This document shows positions 55,969-63,824 of a DNA stretch of 64,000 nt, one piece after another (the first letter of the stretch is position 1; each line of letters starts with the position of its first letter). The DNA is taken from contig NZ_AP022332.1 of the NCBI RefSeq assembly GCF_009936375.1, positions 930,001-994,000 on the forward strand, read 5' to 3'. The stretch is from Methylosinus sp. C49. GTDB lineage: Bacteria > Pseudomonadota > Alphaproteobacteria > Rhizobiales > Beijerinckiaceae. Below the pieces are notes generated by a model that saw nothing but the letters and a program-made list of their open reading frames with translations, searched no databases and was not told the origin of the DNA. Both the position numbers and the translations under genes were made by a program.

Positions 55969-57066
55969 ATGAGCAACGCGACGCTCGACGGCAAATCCAT
56001 TTCTTCCGAAGACGCCTACGAAAAAGCGGCCGAAATCCTGCAAGCCGCGAATTTCCCCCTCGTCGCCGGTCTCGGCGCCGATGTGGCGGGAGCCCAGGCC
56101 GCGATCTTGCTGGCCGAGCGGCTGAGAGGCGCTTTCGATCATCTCGCCTCGCGCGATTCGCTGGCCGACCTCGAAGTCGTCCGCTCCGCGGGGATTTTCG
56201 TGACGACGCCCAATGAGGCCCGCGTGCGCGCCGACCTCGTGCTGCTGGTCGGCCCGGGGCTCACGGGCTATTGGCCGGCGATCTTCGATCGCCTGGCGCT
56301 CGACAAGGAGACGGTCCACGGCGGCAAGACCAAGCGCCGCGTGATCTGGGTCGGCCCCAAGCGGGGCGAGGCCAAGATCGAGGGCGTCGATGTCGAGACC
56401 ATTCCGGCGACCGAGGCGGAGCTTCCCGGCGTGCTGGCGGCGCTGCGCGCGCGCGTCGGCGGACGGCCCGTGGCGCTTCCGCCGGCCGCGGCCAAGAAGC
56501 TCGACGCGGCGGCCGAGGCGCTGAGATCGGCGCGATTCGGCGTCGCCGTCTGGTCGGCGGCCGGGCTCGATTCGCTGATGGTGGAAATGCTGCAGGGCAT
56601 GATCACCGAGCTCAACGCCACGACGCGCTTCACCGGCGTGCCGATCGGCGGCAGGGGGAACGCCACCGGCGTGCTGCAGACCTCCGCCTGGATGACCGGC
56701 TTTCCGCCGCGCACCGGCTTCGGCCGCGGCTATCCCGAGCACGACACTTGGCGCTTCGAGGCCAGCCGGCTCGTCGAGAGCGGCGAGGCCGACGCCGCGC
56801 TGTGGATTTCCGCCTATAGCGGCGAGGCGCCGCCGTGGGAGGATGTCGATATTCCGCTGATAACGCTGGGACCGCCGGGCTCGGCCCCCAAGCATGGCCT
56901 GTTCATCGCCGTCGGCAAGCCGGGCGAGAATTACGACGCGGTGGAGTTCGCGCAGGAGACCAGCTCCATGGTGCTACGGCGGGCGGGCGCGCCGGCCGAG
57001 TTGCCGACGGTCGCCGAGGCGATCGCCGCCATCAGCGCCAAATTTTCGGAGGACTTGCCGTGCTGA
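55969..57066 (+). CDS. fhcB: Formyltransferase/hydrolase complex subunit B
   Basis: A 365-residue protein related to the molybdopterin subunit (FwdB/FmdB) of formylmethanofuran dehydrogenase but much shorter and without the cofactor-binding Cys/Sec site, as in methylotroph FhcB. It is a structural, non-redox subunit of the cytoplasmic Fhc complex, which converts formyl-H4MPT to formate via formylmethylofuran. The start at 55969 (MSNATLDGKSISSED) opens the operon. The stop overlaps the first fhcA by seven bases. FhcB normally pairs with one FhcA type; here two are available. Confidence 0.9.
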   Translation: MSNATLDGKSISSEDAYEKAAEILQAANFPLVAGLGADVAGAQAAILLAERLRGAFDHLASRDSLADLEVVRSAGIFVTTPNEARVRADLVLLVGPGLTGYWPAIFDRLALDKETVHGGKTKRRVIWVGPKRGEAKIEGVDVETIPATEAELPGVLAALRARVGGRPVALPPAAAKKLDAAAEALRSARFGVAVWSAAGLDSLMVEMLQGMITELNATTRFTGVPIGGRGNATGVLQTSAWMTGFPPRTGFGRGYPEHDTWRFEASRLVESGEADAALWISAYSGEAPPWEDVDIPLITLGPPGSAPKHGLFIAVGKPGENYDAVEFAQETSSMVLRRAGAPAELPTVAEAIAAISAKFSEDLPC

Positions 57067-58694
57067 TCCGTCTGCGCGGCGGTCATGTCGTCGATCCCGC
57101 GACGGGCGTCGACGGCGTCGCCGACGTCTATTTCGAGGATGGGCGGATCGTCGCTCCGCCGCAGGGCCGCGAGCCGGACGAGGATTACGACGTCTCCGGC
57201 CATATCGTCATGGCCGGCGCGATCGACATCCACTCTCATATCGCCGGCGGCAATGTGAATTCGGCGCGGCTGCTGCTGCCCGAGATGCACCGCTCGATCC
57301 GCGCGCGCCTCGACGGAACGCCGCTCGCGACTGCCAAATGGTCGACCTTCGAGACCGGCCGCCTCTATGCGCAAATGGGCTTCACCACTGTGGTCGAGCC
57401 CGCCGTCGCGCCGCACCATGCGCTGCAGTCGCATTTGGAGCTCGGCGACGTTCCGATCATCGACAAGGGCGCGCTGACGGTGCTCGGCAATGACGACTTC
57501 CTGCTCGCCGCGCTGCGCGAGCGGGAGAGCGAGACCGCCATCGCCGATTATGTCGCGCAGACCGTCGAGGCGACGGGCACGCTCGGCCTCAAATGCATCA
57601 ATCCCGGCGGGGCGGACGCGTTCAAGCAGAATATGCGCGCCTTCGGCCTCGACGAGATCGTGCCCTTCTATGGCGTGACCTCTCGGCAGATTTTCAAATC
57701 GCTGCAAAAGGCGACGCAGACGGTCGGCATTCCGCATCCGCTGCATCTGCACATGAACAATCTCGGCATCGCCGGCAATATCGACACGGCGCTCGCGACG
57801 ATCGACGCCGCCGAGGGCCTGCCGATGCATCTCGCCCATGTGCAATTCTACGCCTATGGCCTCGAGGGCAAGAACGCCTTCTCCTCCGCGGCCCCCGCGC
57901 TCGCGGCCAAGATCAACGCCAATAAGAACATCACCGTCGACGTCGGCGCTGTGATGTTCGGCGACACGGTGACCATCTCCTCCGACGTGCTGCGCCAGTT
58001 CAACAGCCTGTCGGGCGCGATCCCGAAGAAGGGCGTGATCTTCGACGGCGACGCCAATGGCGGCGGCGTCGTGCCCTACGCCTATCGCATCTCCAATTAC
58101 TACAACGCGATACAATGGGCGGCGGGCCTCGAGCTGTTCCTGCTGATCGAGGATCCGCTGCAGGTCTTCTTCACCACCGACCATCCCAATGGCGGGCCGT
58201 TCACAACCTATCCCGAGCTGTTCGCGCTGCTGATGAGCGCGGAGCTGCGCGCGCAATGGATGGAGCGCCTGCCGGCCGATGTGCTGGAAATGACGACTCT
58301 CCCGTCGATCAAGCGCGAATATACGCTCCATGAGATCGCGCTGATGAGCCGGACCGGACCGGCGCGGCTCTATGGCTTTGCCGATCGCGGTCGTCTCGGC
58401 GAAGGCGCCGTCGCCGATATCGCCGTCTATAAGCCGCAGAAGGACAAGGCGGGCATGTTCCGCAACGCCGCCTATGTGTTCAAGGACGGCGAGAATGTCG
58501 TGCGCGACGGCGTCGTGACGCGCTACACGAAGGGCAAGACGCTGCGCGTGCGCCCCGGCTACGACCGCGCGATCGAGAAGCGTCTCGACGCCTATTACGA
58601 CGAGCTCTATGGCCTCTCGCGCTCGATCTTCGACGTGCCCGAGGCGGCGCTCGCCGGCCGCAGCGTCTATGCGGAGGTCGCATGCCGCAATTGA
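57060..58694 (+). CDS. fhcA: Formyltransferase/hydrolase complex subunit A, first copy
   Basis: A 544-residue amidohydrolase-superfamily hydrolase that releases formate from formylmethylofuran. It starts at a GTG with GGAGG seven bases upstream, overlapping fhcB. Metal-site residues are present: HSH with His 58 and 60, candidate carboxylated Lys 178 (GLKCINPGG), HLHMNN near 229-234, HLAHVQFYAYG near 257-267, and the catalytic Asp in TTDHPNG near 374. It is collinear, without gaps, with the second copy 22 bases downstream and about 70% identical to it over residues 1-200 by hand count. Nothing suggests inactivation. Confidence 0.92.
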   Translation: MLIRLRGGHVVDPATGVDGVADVYFEDGRIVAPPQGREPDEDYDVSGHIVMAGAIDIHSHIAGGNVNSARLLLPEMHRSIRARLDGTPLATAKWSTFETGRLYAQMGFTTVVEPAVAPHHALQSHLELGDVPIIDKGALTVLGNDDFLLAALRERESETAIADYVAQTVEATGTLGLKCINPGGADAFKQNMRAFGLDEIVPFYGVTSRQIFKSLQKATQTVGIPHPLHLHMNNLGIAGNIDTALATIDAAEGLPMHLAHVQFYAYGLEGKNAFSSAAPALAAKINANKNITVDVGAVMFGDTVTISSDVLRQFNSLSGAIPKKGVIFDGDANGGGVVPYAYRISNYYNAIQWAAGLELFLLIEDPLQVFFTTDHPNGGPFTTYPELFALLMSAELRAQWMERLPADVLEMTTLPSIKREYTLHEIALMSRTGPARLYGFADRGRLGEGAVADIAVYKPQKDKAGMFRNAAYVFKDGENVVRDGVVTRYTKGKTLRVRPGYDRAIEKRLDAYYDELYGLSRSIFDVPEAALAGRSVYAEVACRN

Positions 58695-58723
58695 TTCGCC
58701 ATTGGGAGCACGCGTCATGCTGA
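58682..58723 (+). other. Relic fhcD start forming a 13-codon mini-ORF
   Basis: ggaggtcgc then ATGCCGCAATTGATTCGC encodes MPQLIR, the same six residues that open the real fhcD at 60339. The mini-ORF continues HWEHASC to a TGA at 58721-58723, overlapping the second fhcA start (ATG at 58717). It overlaps the first fhcA by 13 bases, exactly as fhcD overlaps the second fhcA. It marks the breakpoint of the tandem duplication and may relay ribosomes between the two genes. Confidence 0.85.
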
Positions 58724-60351
58724 CCCGTCTCTACGGCGGCCATGTCGTCGACCCGGTCAATAATGTCGATGGCGTCGGCGACCTCTATTTCGAGGACGGC
58801 CGCATCGTCGCGCCGCCCGCCGGCCGCACGCCCGATGTCGAGCATGACGTCTCCGGCCATATCATCATGGCCGGCGCCATAGACATCCACTCGCATATCG
58901 CTGGCGGCGGCGTGAACACCGCGCGTCTGCTGCTGCCGGAGGCGCATCGCGCGCATCGGCCGCGGCCCGCCAACACGCCGTTGTCGACGGCCGGCTGGTC
59001 CACCTTCGAGACCGGCCGCCTCTATGCGCAAATGGGCTACACCACCGTCATAGAGCCGGCCGTGTCGCCCCACCACGCGCTGCACGCCCATCTCGAACTC
59101 GCCGATATTCCGATCATCGACAAGGGCTTCCTGACGGTGCTCGGAAACGAGGATTTCCTCCTCTCCGCCTTCCGCGACGGCGCGAGCCAGGATTCGGCGG
59201 TCGATTATATCGGCGCCACGCTCGAGGCGACGCGCGCGATCGGCGTCAAATGCGTGAACGCCGGCGGCGTCGACGCCTTCAAGCAGAATATCCGCCATTT
59301 CTCGCTCGACGATGTGGTGCCGGAATATGGCCTCTCCTCGCGCGAGATTTTCCAGACCTTGCAGCGGGCGGTGAACGCCACCAAGATCCGCCATCCGCTG
59401 CATCTGCACATGAATAATCTCGGCCTGCCCGGCAATGTCGAGACGGCGCTGGCGACGATCGACTCCTCGCAGGGCCTGCCGCTGCATCTCGCCCATGTGC
59501 AATTCTACGCCTATGGCACAGAGGGCAAGAACGGCTTCTCCTCCGCGGCGGCGCGATTCGCCGAGAAGATCAACGCCAATAAGAATGTCACCGTCGACGT
59601 CGGTCAGGTGATGTTCGCCGAGATCGTGACGATCTCCTCCGATGTGATGAAGCAGTTCAACAGCCTGCCCGGCGGCCGGCCGAAGAAGGGCGTCATCTTC
59701 GACGGCGACTCCAACGGTCTCGGCGTGGTGCCCTATTCCTACCGCGTGTCGGACTTCTTCAATGCGGTGCAATGGGCGGCGGGCCTCGAGCTGTTCCTGC
59801 TGGTCGATGATCCGATGCAGGTGTTCTTCACCACCGATCATCCCAATGGCGCGCCCTTCACCACCTATCCAGAAGTCTTCGCTCTGCTGATGAGCGCCGA
59901 CAAGCGCGCGCAATATTGCTCGCGCCTGCCGGCCGATGTGCTGGAGCTGACCAATCTTCCGGCGCTGAAGCGTGAATATTCCTTCTATGAGATCGCGACC
60001 ATGACCCGCGCGGCGCCGCGCAAGCTCTATGGCTTCGAGGATCGCGGCCAATTGGGCGCGGGATCGGTCGCCGATATTGCGGTCTACAAGCCGCAGAAGG
60101 ACAAAGCGGCAATGTTCCGCAGCGCCGCCTATGTCTTCAAGGATGGCAATCTCGTCGTGCGCGACGGCAAAGTCTCGCATTACACCAAGGGAAGGACGCT
60201 GCGCGTGCGGCCCGAATACGATCGCAAGATCAACAGTCGCCTCGACAAATATTACGACGGCCTCTACGGCCTGCCGCGCTCGCTGTTCGAGGTGCAGGAT
60301 GCGGCGCTCCCCAATGCGGACGCCTTCGCGGAGGTCCCATGCCGCAGCTGA
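58717..60351 (+). CDS. fhcA: Formyltransferase/hydrolase complex subunit A, second copy
   Basis: A 544-residue paralogue of the preceding gene with the same motifs: HSH at 58-60, Lys 178 in GVKCVNAGG, HLHMNN, HLAHVQFYAYG and TTDHPNG. It starts at an ATG with ggag eight bases upstream. Differences concentrate in surface-like stretches (about residues 80-90 and 151-175) and the C-terminus. Being directly upstream of fhcD with the ancestral 13-base overlap, this copy holds the ordinary operon position. The two A subunits may form alternative or mixed complexes with FhcB, C and D. Confidence 0.92.
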   Translation: MLTRLYGGHVVDPVNNVDGVGDLYFEDGRIVAPPAGRTPDVEHDVSGHIIMAGAIDIHSHIAGGGVNTARLLLPEAHRAHRPRPANTPLSTAGWSTFETGRLYAQMGYTTVIEPAVSPHHALHAHLELADIPIIDKGFLTVLGNEDFLLSAFRDGASQDSAVDYIGATLEATRAIGVKCVNAGGVDAFKQNIRHFSLDDVVPEYGLSSREIFQTLQRAVNATKIRHPLHLHMNNLGLPGNVETALATIDSSQGLPLHLAHVQFYAYGTEGKNGFSSAAARFAEKINANKNVTVDVGQVMFAEIVTISSDVMKQFNSLPGGRPKKGVIFDGDSNGLGVVPYSYRVSDFFNAVQWAAGLELFLLVDDPMQVFFTTDHPNGAPFTTYPEVFALLMSADKRAQYCSRLPADVLELTNLPALKREYSFYEIATMTRAAPRKLYGFEDRGQLGAGSVADIAVYKPQKDKAAMFRSAAYVFKDGNLVVRDGKVSHYTKGRTLRVRPEYDRKINSRLDKYYDGLYGLPRSLFEVQDAALPNADAFAEVPCRS

Positions 60352-61244
60352 TCCGCAAGGGAATTCGCATCGACGAGAGCTTCGCCGAGGCCTTTCCGAT
60401 GACCGGCTCCGGCGTGGTCGTCACCGCGCCGACCCGCAAATGGGCCTTGCAGGCCGCGACCACCATGACCGGCTACGCCACATCGGTCATCGGCTGCGAC
60501 TGCGAGGCCGGCATAGACCGCGAGCTGTCGACGCGCGAGACGCCGGACGGACGTCCGGGCGTGCGCGTGCTGCTCTTCGGCTTCTCGCCCAAGAGCGTCG
60601 AGAAGGCGCTGGTCAATCGCATCGGCCAATGCGTGCTGACCTGTCCCGGCTCGGCCGTCTTCTCCGCCTTCGACGGCGAGGCGAAGATCAAGGTCGGCGA
60701 CTCCATGCGCCAATTCGGCGACAAATGGCAGATTTCCAAGGCGATCGACGGCCGCCGCTATTGGCGCGTGCCGGTGATGGACGGCGAGTTCCTGGTGGAA
60801 TCTTCCGTCGGCCTCACCAAGAAATCGGTCGGCGGCGGCAATCTGCTCATCATGGGCGAGGATTGGGCCAAGACCATGCGCGCCACCGAGGCCGCCGTGG
60901 AGGCCGTCCACAATACGCCCGACGCCATCGCGCCTTTCCCCGGCGGCGTGGTGCGCTCCGGCTCCAAGGTCGGCTCGAAATATAAGGGCATGGGCGCCTC
61001 GACCAATGACGCCTATTGTCCGACGCTGCGCGGCGCGACCAATAGCGCGCTCGACGCCGACATCGGCTGCGTGCTGGAGATCGTCATCGACGGATTGACC
61101 AGCGAGGCGGTCGCGGCGGGAATGCGCGCCGGCTTGAAGGCGATCATCGCGCTCGGCCCCAAGAATGGCGCGAAACGCGTCGGCGCCGGCAATTACGGCG
61201 GCAAGCTCGGCCCCTTCCACTATCATTTGAAGGATCTCGTGTAA
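60339..61244 (+). CDS. fhcD: Formylmethanofuran:tetrahydromethanopterin formyltransferase
   Basis: A 301-residue Ftr-family protein, full length. It starts MPQLIRKGIRIDESFAEAF and has the Ftr segments AMVCD-like DCEAGIDRELSTRETPDGR, CPGSAVFSAFDG and KYKGMGASTNDAYCPTLRG. It transfers the formyl group between tetrahydromethanopterin and methylofuran. Its ATG lies inside the end of the second fhcA (13-base overlap) with a GGAGGT site. The fhcC start follows its stop immediately. Confidence 0.95.
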   Translation: MPQLIRKGIRIDESFAEAFPMTGSGVVVTAPTRKWALQAATTMTGYATSVIGCDCEAGIDRELSTRETPDGRPGVRVLLFGFSPKSVEKALVNRIGQCVLTCPGSAVFSAFDGEAKIKVGDSMRQFGDKWQISKAIDGRRYWRVPVMDGEFLVESSVGLTKKSVGGGNLLIMGEDWAKTMRATEAAVEAVHNTPDAIAPFPGGVVRSGSKVGSKYKGMGASTNDAYCPTLRGATNSALDADIGCVLEIVIDGLTSEAVAAGMRAGLKAIIALGPKNGAKRVGAGNYGGKLGPFHYHLKDLV

Positions 61245-62057
61245 GTGAAGCCGCTTCTCTTCACGCTGAAAGCCGAGCCCGACCAGCGGCTCGACCTCTC
61301 GCCCCTGACGCCCGATCGGCTCGTCGGCCGCTCGGCGAAGGAAATCGAGACTCTGTCCATCGGCACGACGCGCGAGAGCGTGACGGTCGGCGATATCTTC
61401 AAGGTCAAGCTCGGCGACGCGACCTCGGTGCGCTTCGACGGCGGCTCCGACCGTTTCGACCTTCTCGGCGCCAAGCTGCTGCCGGGCTTCGAGATTCATG
61501 TCGAGGGCGATGTCGGCGCGCAGCTCGGCCGCGCGGCCAAGGGCGGGACCATCACGGTCGCCGGCGACGCCGGCCCCTATGTCGCCTCGCAATCGGCGGG
61601 CGCGAATATCGATATTTACGGCGACGCCGGGGATTTCCTGGGCGCGCCGCTGGCGGGCGAGATCCCCGGCATGTCCGGCGGCCGCGTCGTGGTGCGCGGC
61701 AGCGTCGGCGCGCGTTGCGGAGATCGGCTGCGCCGCGGCATCATCATCGTCGAGGGCGATGCGGGCGAGGATTTGGGCGCTAGAGCCATCGCCGGCACCA
61801 TCATCGTGCTGGGGACGGCCGAGGGCGAGCGCATCGGCTATCTCAACAAGCGCGCTACAATCGTGCTCTCCGAGCAGCGCGAGCTCGGACCGACTTACGT
61901 GGATTGCGGCGCGCATAATCTCGGCTTCGCCAAGCTCTTCGCCAAATCTCTGGCGGCAGAGAGCCGCGGCGCCTCGCGCCTGCTCTCCGGCCGTCTGCAG
62001 CGCTTCGCCGGCGACACGGCGGTGTTCGGCAAGGGCGAGGTGCTGCTGCCGGCGTGA
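61245..62057 (+). CDS. fhcC: Formyltransferase/hydrolase complex subunit C
   Basis: A 270-residue FwdC/GltB-C-like beta-helix protein: repeated G-x-x-G-x-x-x-G units run from GDVGAQLGRAAKGG through GDAGDFLGAPL to GDAGEDLGARAIAG. It is a structural subunit of the Fhc complex with no redox centre. It starts at a GTG directly after the fhcD stop codon. It ends the operon, 38 bases before the convergent MarR gene. Confidence 0.92.
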   Translation: MKPLLFTLKAEPDQRLDLSPLTPDRLVGRSAKEIETLSIGTTRESVTVGDIFKVKLGDATSVRFDGGSDRFDLLGAKLLPGFEIHVEGDVGAQLGRAAKGGTITVAGDAGPYVASQSAGANIDIYGDAGDFLGAPLAGEIPGMSGGRVVVRGSVGARCGDRLRRGIIIVEGDAGEDLGARAIAGTIIVLGTAEGERIGYLNKRATIVLSEQRELGPTYVDCGAHNLGFAKLFAKSLAAESRGASRLLSGRLQRFAGDTAVFGKGEVLLPA

Positions 62058-62095
62058 GCCATGCGCAGCAGCGCTCGATACGCCGACATCGAAAC

Positions 62096-62578
62096 TCAGC
62101 CGCTCGAAGAGCGCTCGCACCCTTGCGCTGCCTCTCGCGTTCGGCCTTCTTCCAGCCCGGACGCGAGCGTCGCGAGCAGCGCCCGCGCCGCGGCGATATC
62201 CTTGTCCTGCATTTTCGCCGATAGGGCGTCCATCCACTCGGCTTGCAGCTTCATCACCTCTCGATACGCCGCCGCGCCCTGCGGCGTAGCGCTGAGCAGC
62301 TTGGCGCGCACGTGCTTCGGATTGGGGCTGTAGAGCGCAAATCCCTCCCGCGCCAGCTCATCGCCCAAGCGCTGGACCCCCTGCCGGCTCTGCGACAGGC
62401 GGCGGCCGATTTCCGCTATTGTCGCCGCTCGGTGGACGATGACGCCCATGACCTGCCAACGGGCGGCGGTCAGGCCAAAGGGCGCAGTGAGCCTGTTGCC
62501 GAACTCCGTCAGGCGGCCCGCGGTCAGCAATATCTCCCATACGAGCCCGCTCAGAGCTTCGCCGCGCGAAGTCGGCAT
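62096..62578 (-). CDS. MarR-family transcriptional regulator
   Basis: A 160-residue winged-helix protein with the MarR core: VHRAATIAEIGRRLSQSRQGVQRLGDELAREGF (helix-turn-helix about 50-80) and the wing around LYSPNPKHVRAKL. It is divergent from a SnoaL-like gene, with two palindromic sites in the 84-base gap, and so very probably represses itself and that gene in response to a small ligand. Confidence 0.87.
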   Translation of the reverse strand: MPTSRGEALSGLVWEILLTAGRLTEFGNRLTAPFGLTAARWQVMGVIVHRAATIAEIGRRLSQSRQGVQRLGDELAREGFALYSPNPKHVRAKLLSATPQGAAAYREVMKLQAEWMDALSAKMQDKDIAAARALLATLASGLEEGRTREAAQGCERSSSG

Positions 62579-62606
62579 GACCGATCCTCCCTGAACAGCC
62601 TGGATA

Positions 62607-62624
62607 TTGACAATATGCTGTCAA
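62607..62624. promoter_or_regulatory. MarR operator, site 1
   Basis: TTGACA-ATATGC-TGTCAA, a dyad with 6-bp arms, 28 bases upstream of the MarR start. TTGACA could also act as a -35 box. It shares the GACAATAT core with site 2. Confidence 0.6.
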
Positions 62625-62635
62625 AATGCAAAAAA

Positions 62636-62649
62636 GACAATATATTGTC
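62636..62649. promoter_or_regulatory. MarR operator, site 2
   Basis: GACAATATATTGTC is a perfect 14-bp palindrome, 13 bases before the SnoaL-like start, with a centre-to-centre distance of 27 bases from site 1. Binding here would block translation-proximal transcription of that gene. Confidence 0.65.
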
Positions 62650-62662
62650 AATGGAGAGCGCC

Positions 62663-63058
62663 ATGACGCCGACGGAGCTCGTCGAAGGCCTGTATGAGGA
62701 TTGTCTGAATAAACGCCGGCTCGACCGGCTCGCCGAATATCTCGCCGCGGAATTCATCGGCGCCAATGGCGAAAGCGGCCCCGAGGGCTTCCGGCGGACG
62801 ATCGAGCGCATGGTCTCTGCGTTTCCCGACCTCCGATTCGAAATCGAGGATTTGTTCGCGGCCGGCGAAAAAGTGTGCTTGCGATGGCGTTTTCAGGCGG
62901 CGCAGCTCGGGCCGCTGGCCGGCGTCGCTCCTTCCGGCAAAACCGTCGTTCAAGAGGGGATCGCCATCTATCACGCCGCCGGCGGCAAGCTCTCCCGAGC
63001 ATGGCTGCAGGTCGATCGACTGGGCGTCCTGCAGCAGATCGGAGCGGTGACGCTCTGA
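62663..63058 (+). CDS. SnoaL-like polyketide cyclase / ester-cyclase family protein
   Basis: A 131-residue alpha+beta barrel protein of the NTF2/SnoaL-like type (LVEGLYEDCLNKRRLDRL, FPDLRFEIEDLFAAGEKV, GIAIYHAAGGKLSRAWLQVD). These fold into a small pocketed dimer and act as cyclases, isomerases or binding proteins. The ATG at 62663 has GGAG at -10; an ATG at 62651 would add four residues. Divergence from MarR with operators suggests induction by a small aromatic or hydrophobic compound; the reaction is unknown. Confidence 0.75.
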   Translation: MTPTELVEGLYEDCLNKRRLDRLAEYLAAEFIGANGESGPEGFRRTIERMVSAFPDLRFEIEDLFAAGEKVCLRWRFQAAQLGPLAGVAPSGKTVVQEGIAIYHAAGGKLSRAWLQVDRLGVLQQIGAVTL

Positions 63059-63343
63059 CCGCGCCCGCCGCCGCCGGCCACATATGGGAGGATTGCCCGA
63101 TCACAACCGCGCAGGGCCGCCGCGGCGCATGTCGTTTCTCTCGAAACTTCCATAGGTTGCGGCGACGTCGGGAAGATTTGACGACACCCCGTCTCAAATT
63201 GCCGAATTGCGTGGGGCAGAGCTTCATGCTAGTCAATCGCCTAGCTCAAACCTGCCGGCTCATGCGGCCAAGCGCAAAGCAGCGAGAAGCGGGATGAGAC
63301 ATTCGCCTCGAAAGGGCGATTTCTTCGAACGGAGGAGATGAAC

Positions 63344-63421
63344 ATGGCCTGGACCGCCCCGGTGATCGTCGAAGTCTGCGTCGGCATGGAAATCACCAGC
63401 TACGAATCCGCCGAAATCTAA
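63344..63421 (+). CDS. pqqA: PQQ precursor peptide
   Basis: A 25-residue ribosomally made precursor, MAWTAPVIVEVCVGMEITSY then ESAEI. The conserved E-x3-Y pair is Glu 16 and Tyr 20, the residues cross-linked by PqqE to build pyrroloquinoline quinone, the cofactor of methanol dehydrogenase. A ggaggag ribosome-binding site ends seven bases before the ATG at 63344; an ATG at 63338 is too close to it. It is shorter at the C-terminus than most PqqA peptides. A hairpin terminator follows, and pqqBCDE is not in the remaining ~580 bases. Confidence 0.93.
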   Translation: MAWTAPVIVEVCVGMEITSYESAEI

Positions 63422-63468
63422 TTTGTAGATTTCGCGCGCCGCTTCCCTCGAGAGGCGGTTGAAATTTG

Positions 63469-63526
63469 CGAGCCGGTAAGAAGCCCGCTCTCCTTTGAGG
63501 AGGCGACCTTCTTACCGGCTCGTTTT
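63469..63526. terminator. Strong hairpin after pqqA
   Basis: A 15-bp stem: cgagccggtaagaag (63469-63483) pairs with cttcttaccggctcg (63508-63522), followed by tttt (63523-63526). The loop itself contains a small ctcc-ttt-gagg hairpin. It should end or attenuate the pqqA transcript, consistent with a highly expressed short peptide gene. The rest of the gap to 63824 shows no gene. Confidence 0.78.
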
Positions 63527-63824
63527 GCTTGCGCCTATTCGCGGCGGGGCCGCCCCCGCTGCGCGCCCTCGGCGCTGGATTGCTTCACCCCAGCGCTCAG
63601 CGTCGGCCGATGGGTTCCCGAGCAAGCCTGAGCCTCGCCGGGGTCGCTCTCTGCAGGACAAACCGGCGCATTCGCGCCCTGGCTTCGCCGCGCCACGCGG
63701 CGACAATCCGACCGCGCGAGTATGTTTTTCGAGACAGCGGCTTGCCGCGTCTCACGAATGGATACAGGATGCGCGCGCCGAGCTTCGGCTCCGCGGACCA
63801 TGTGTTAGAAAACGGCGGACCATC

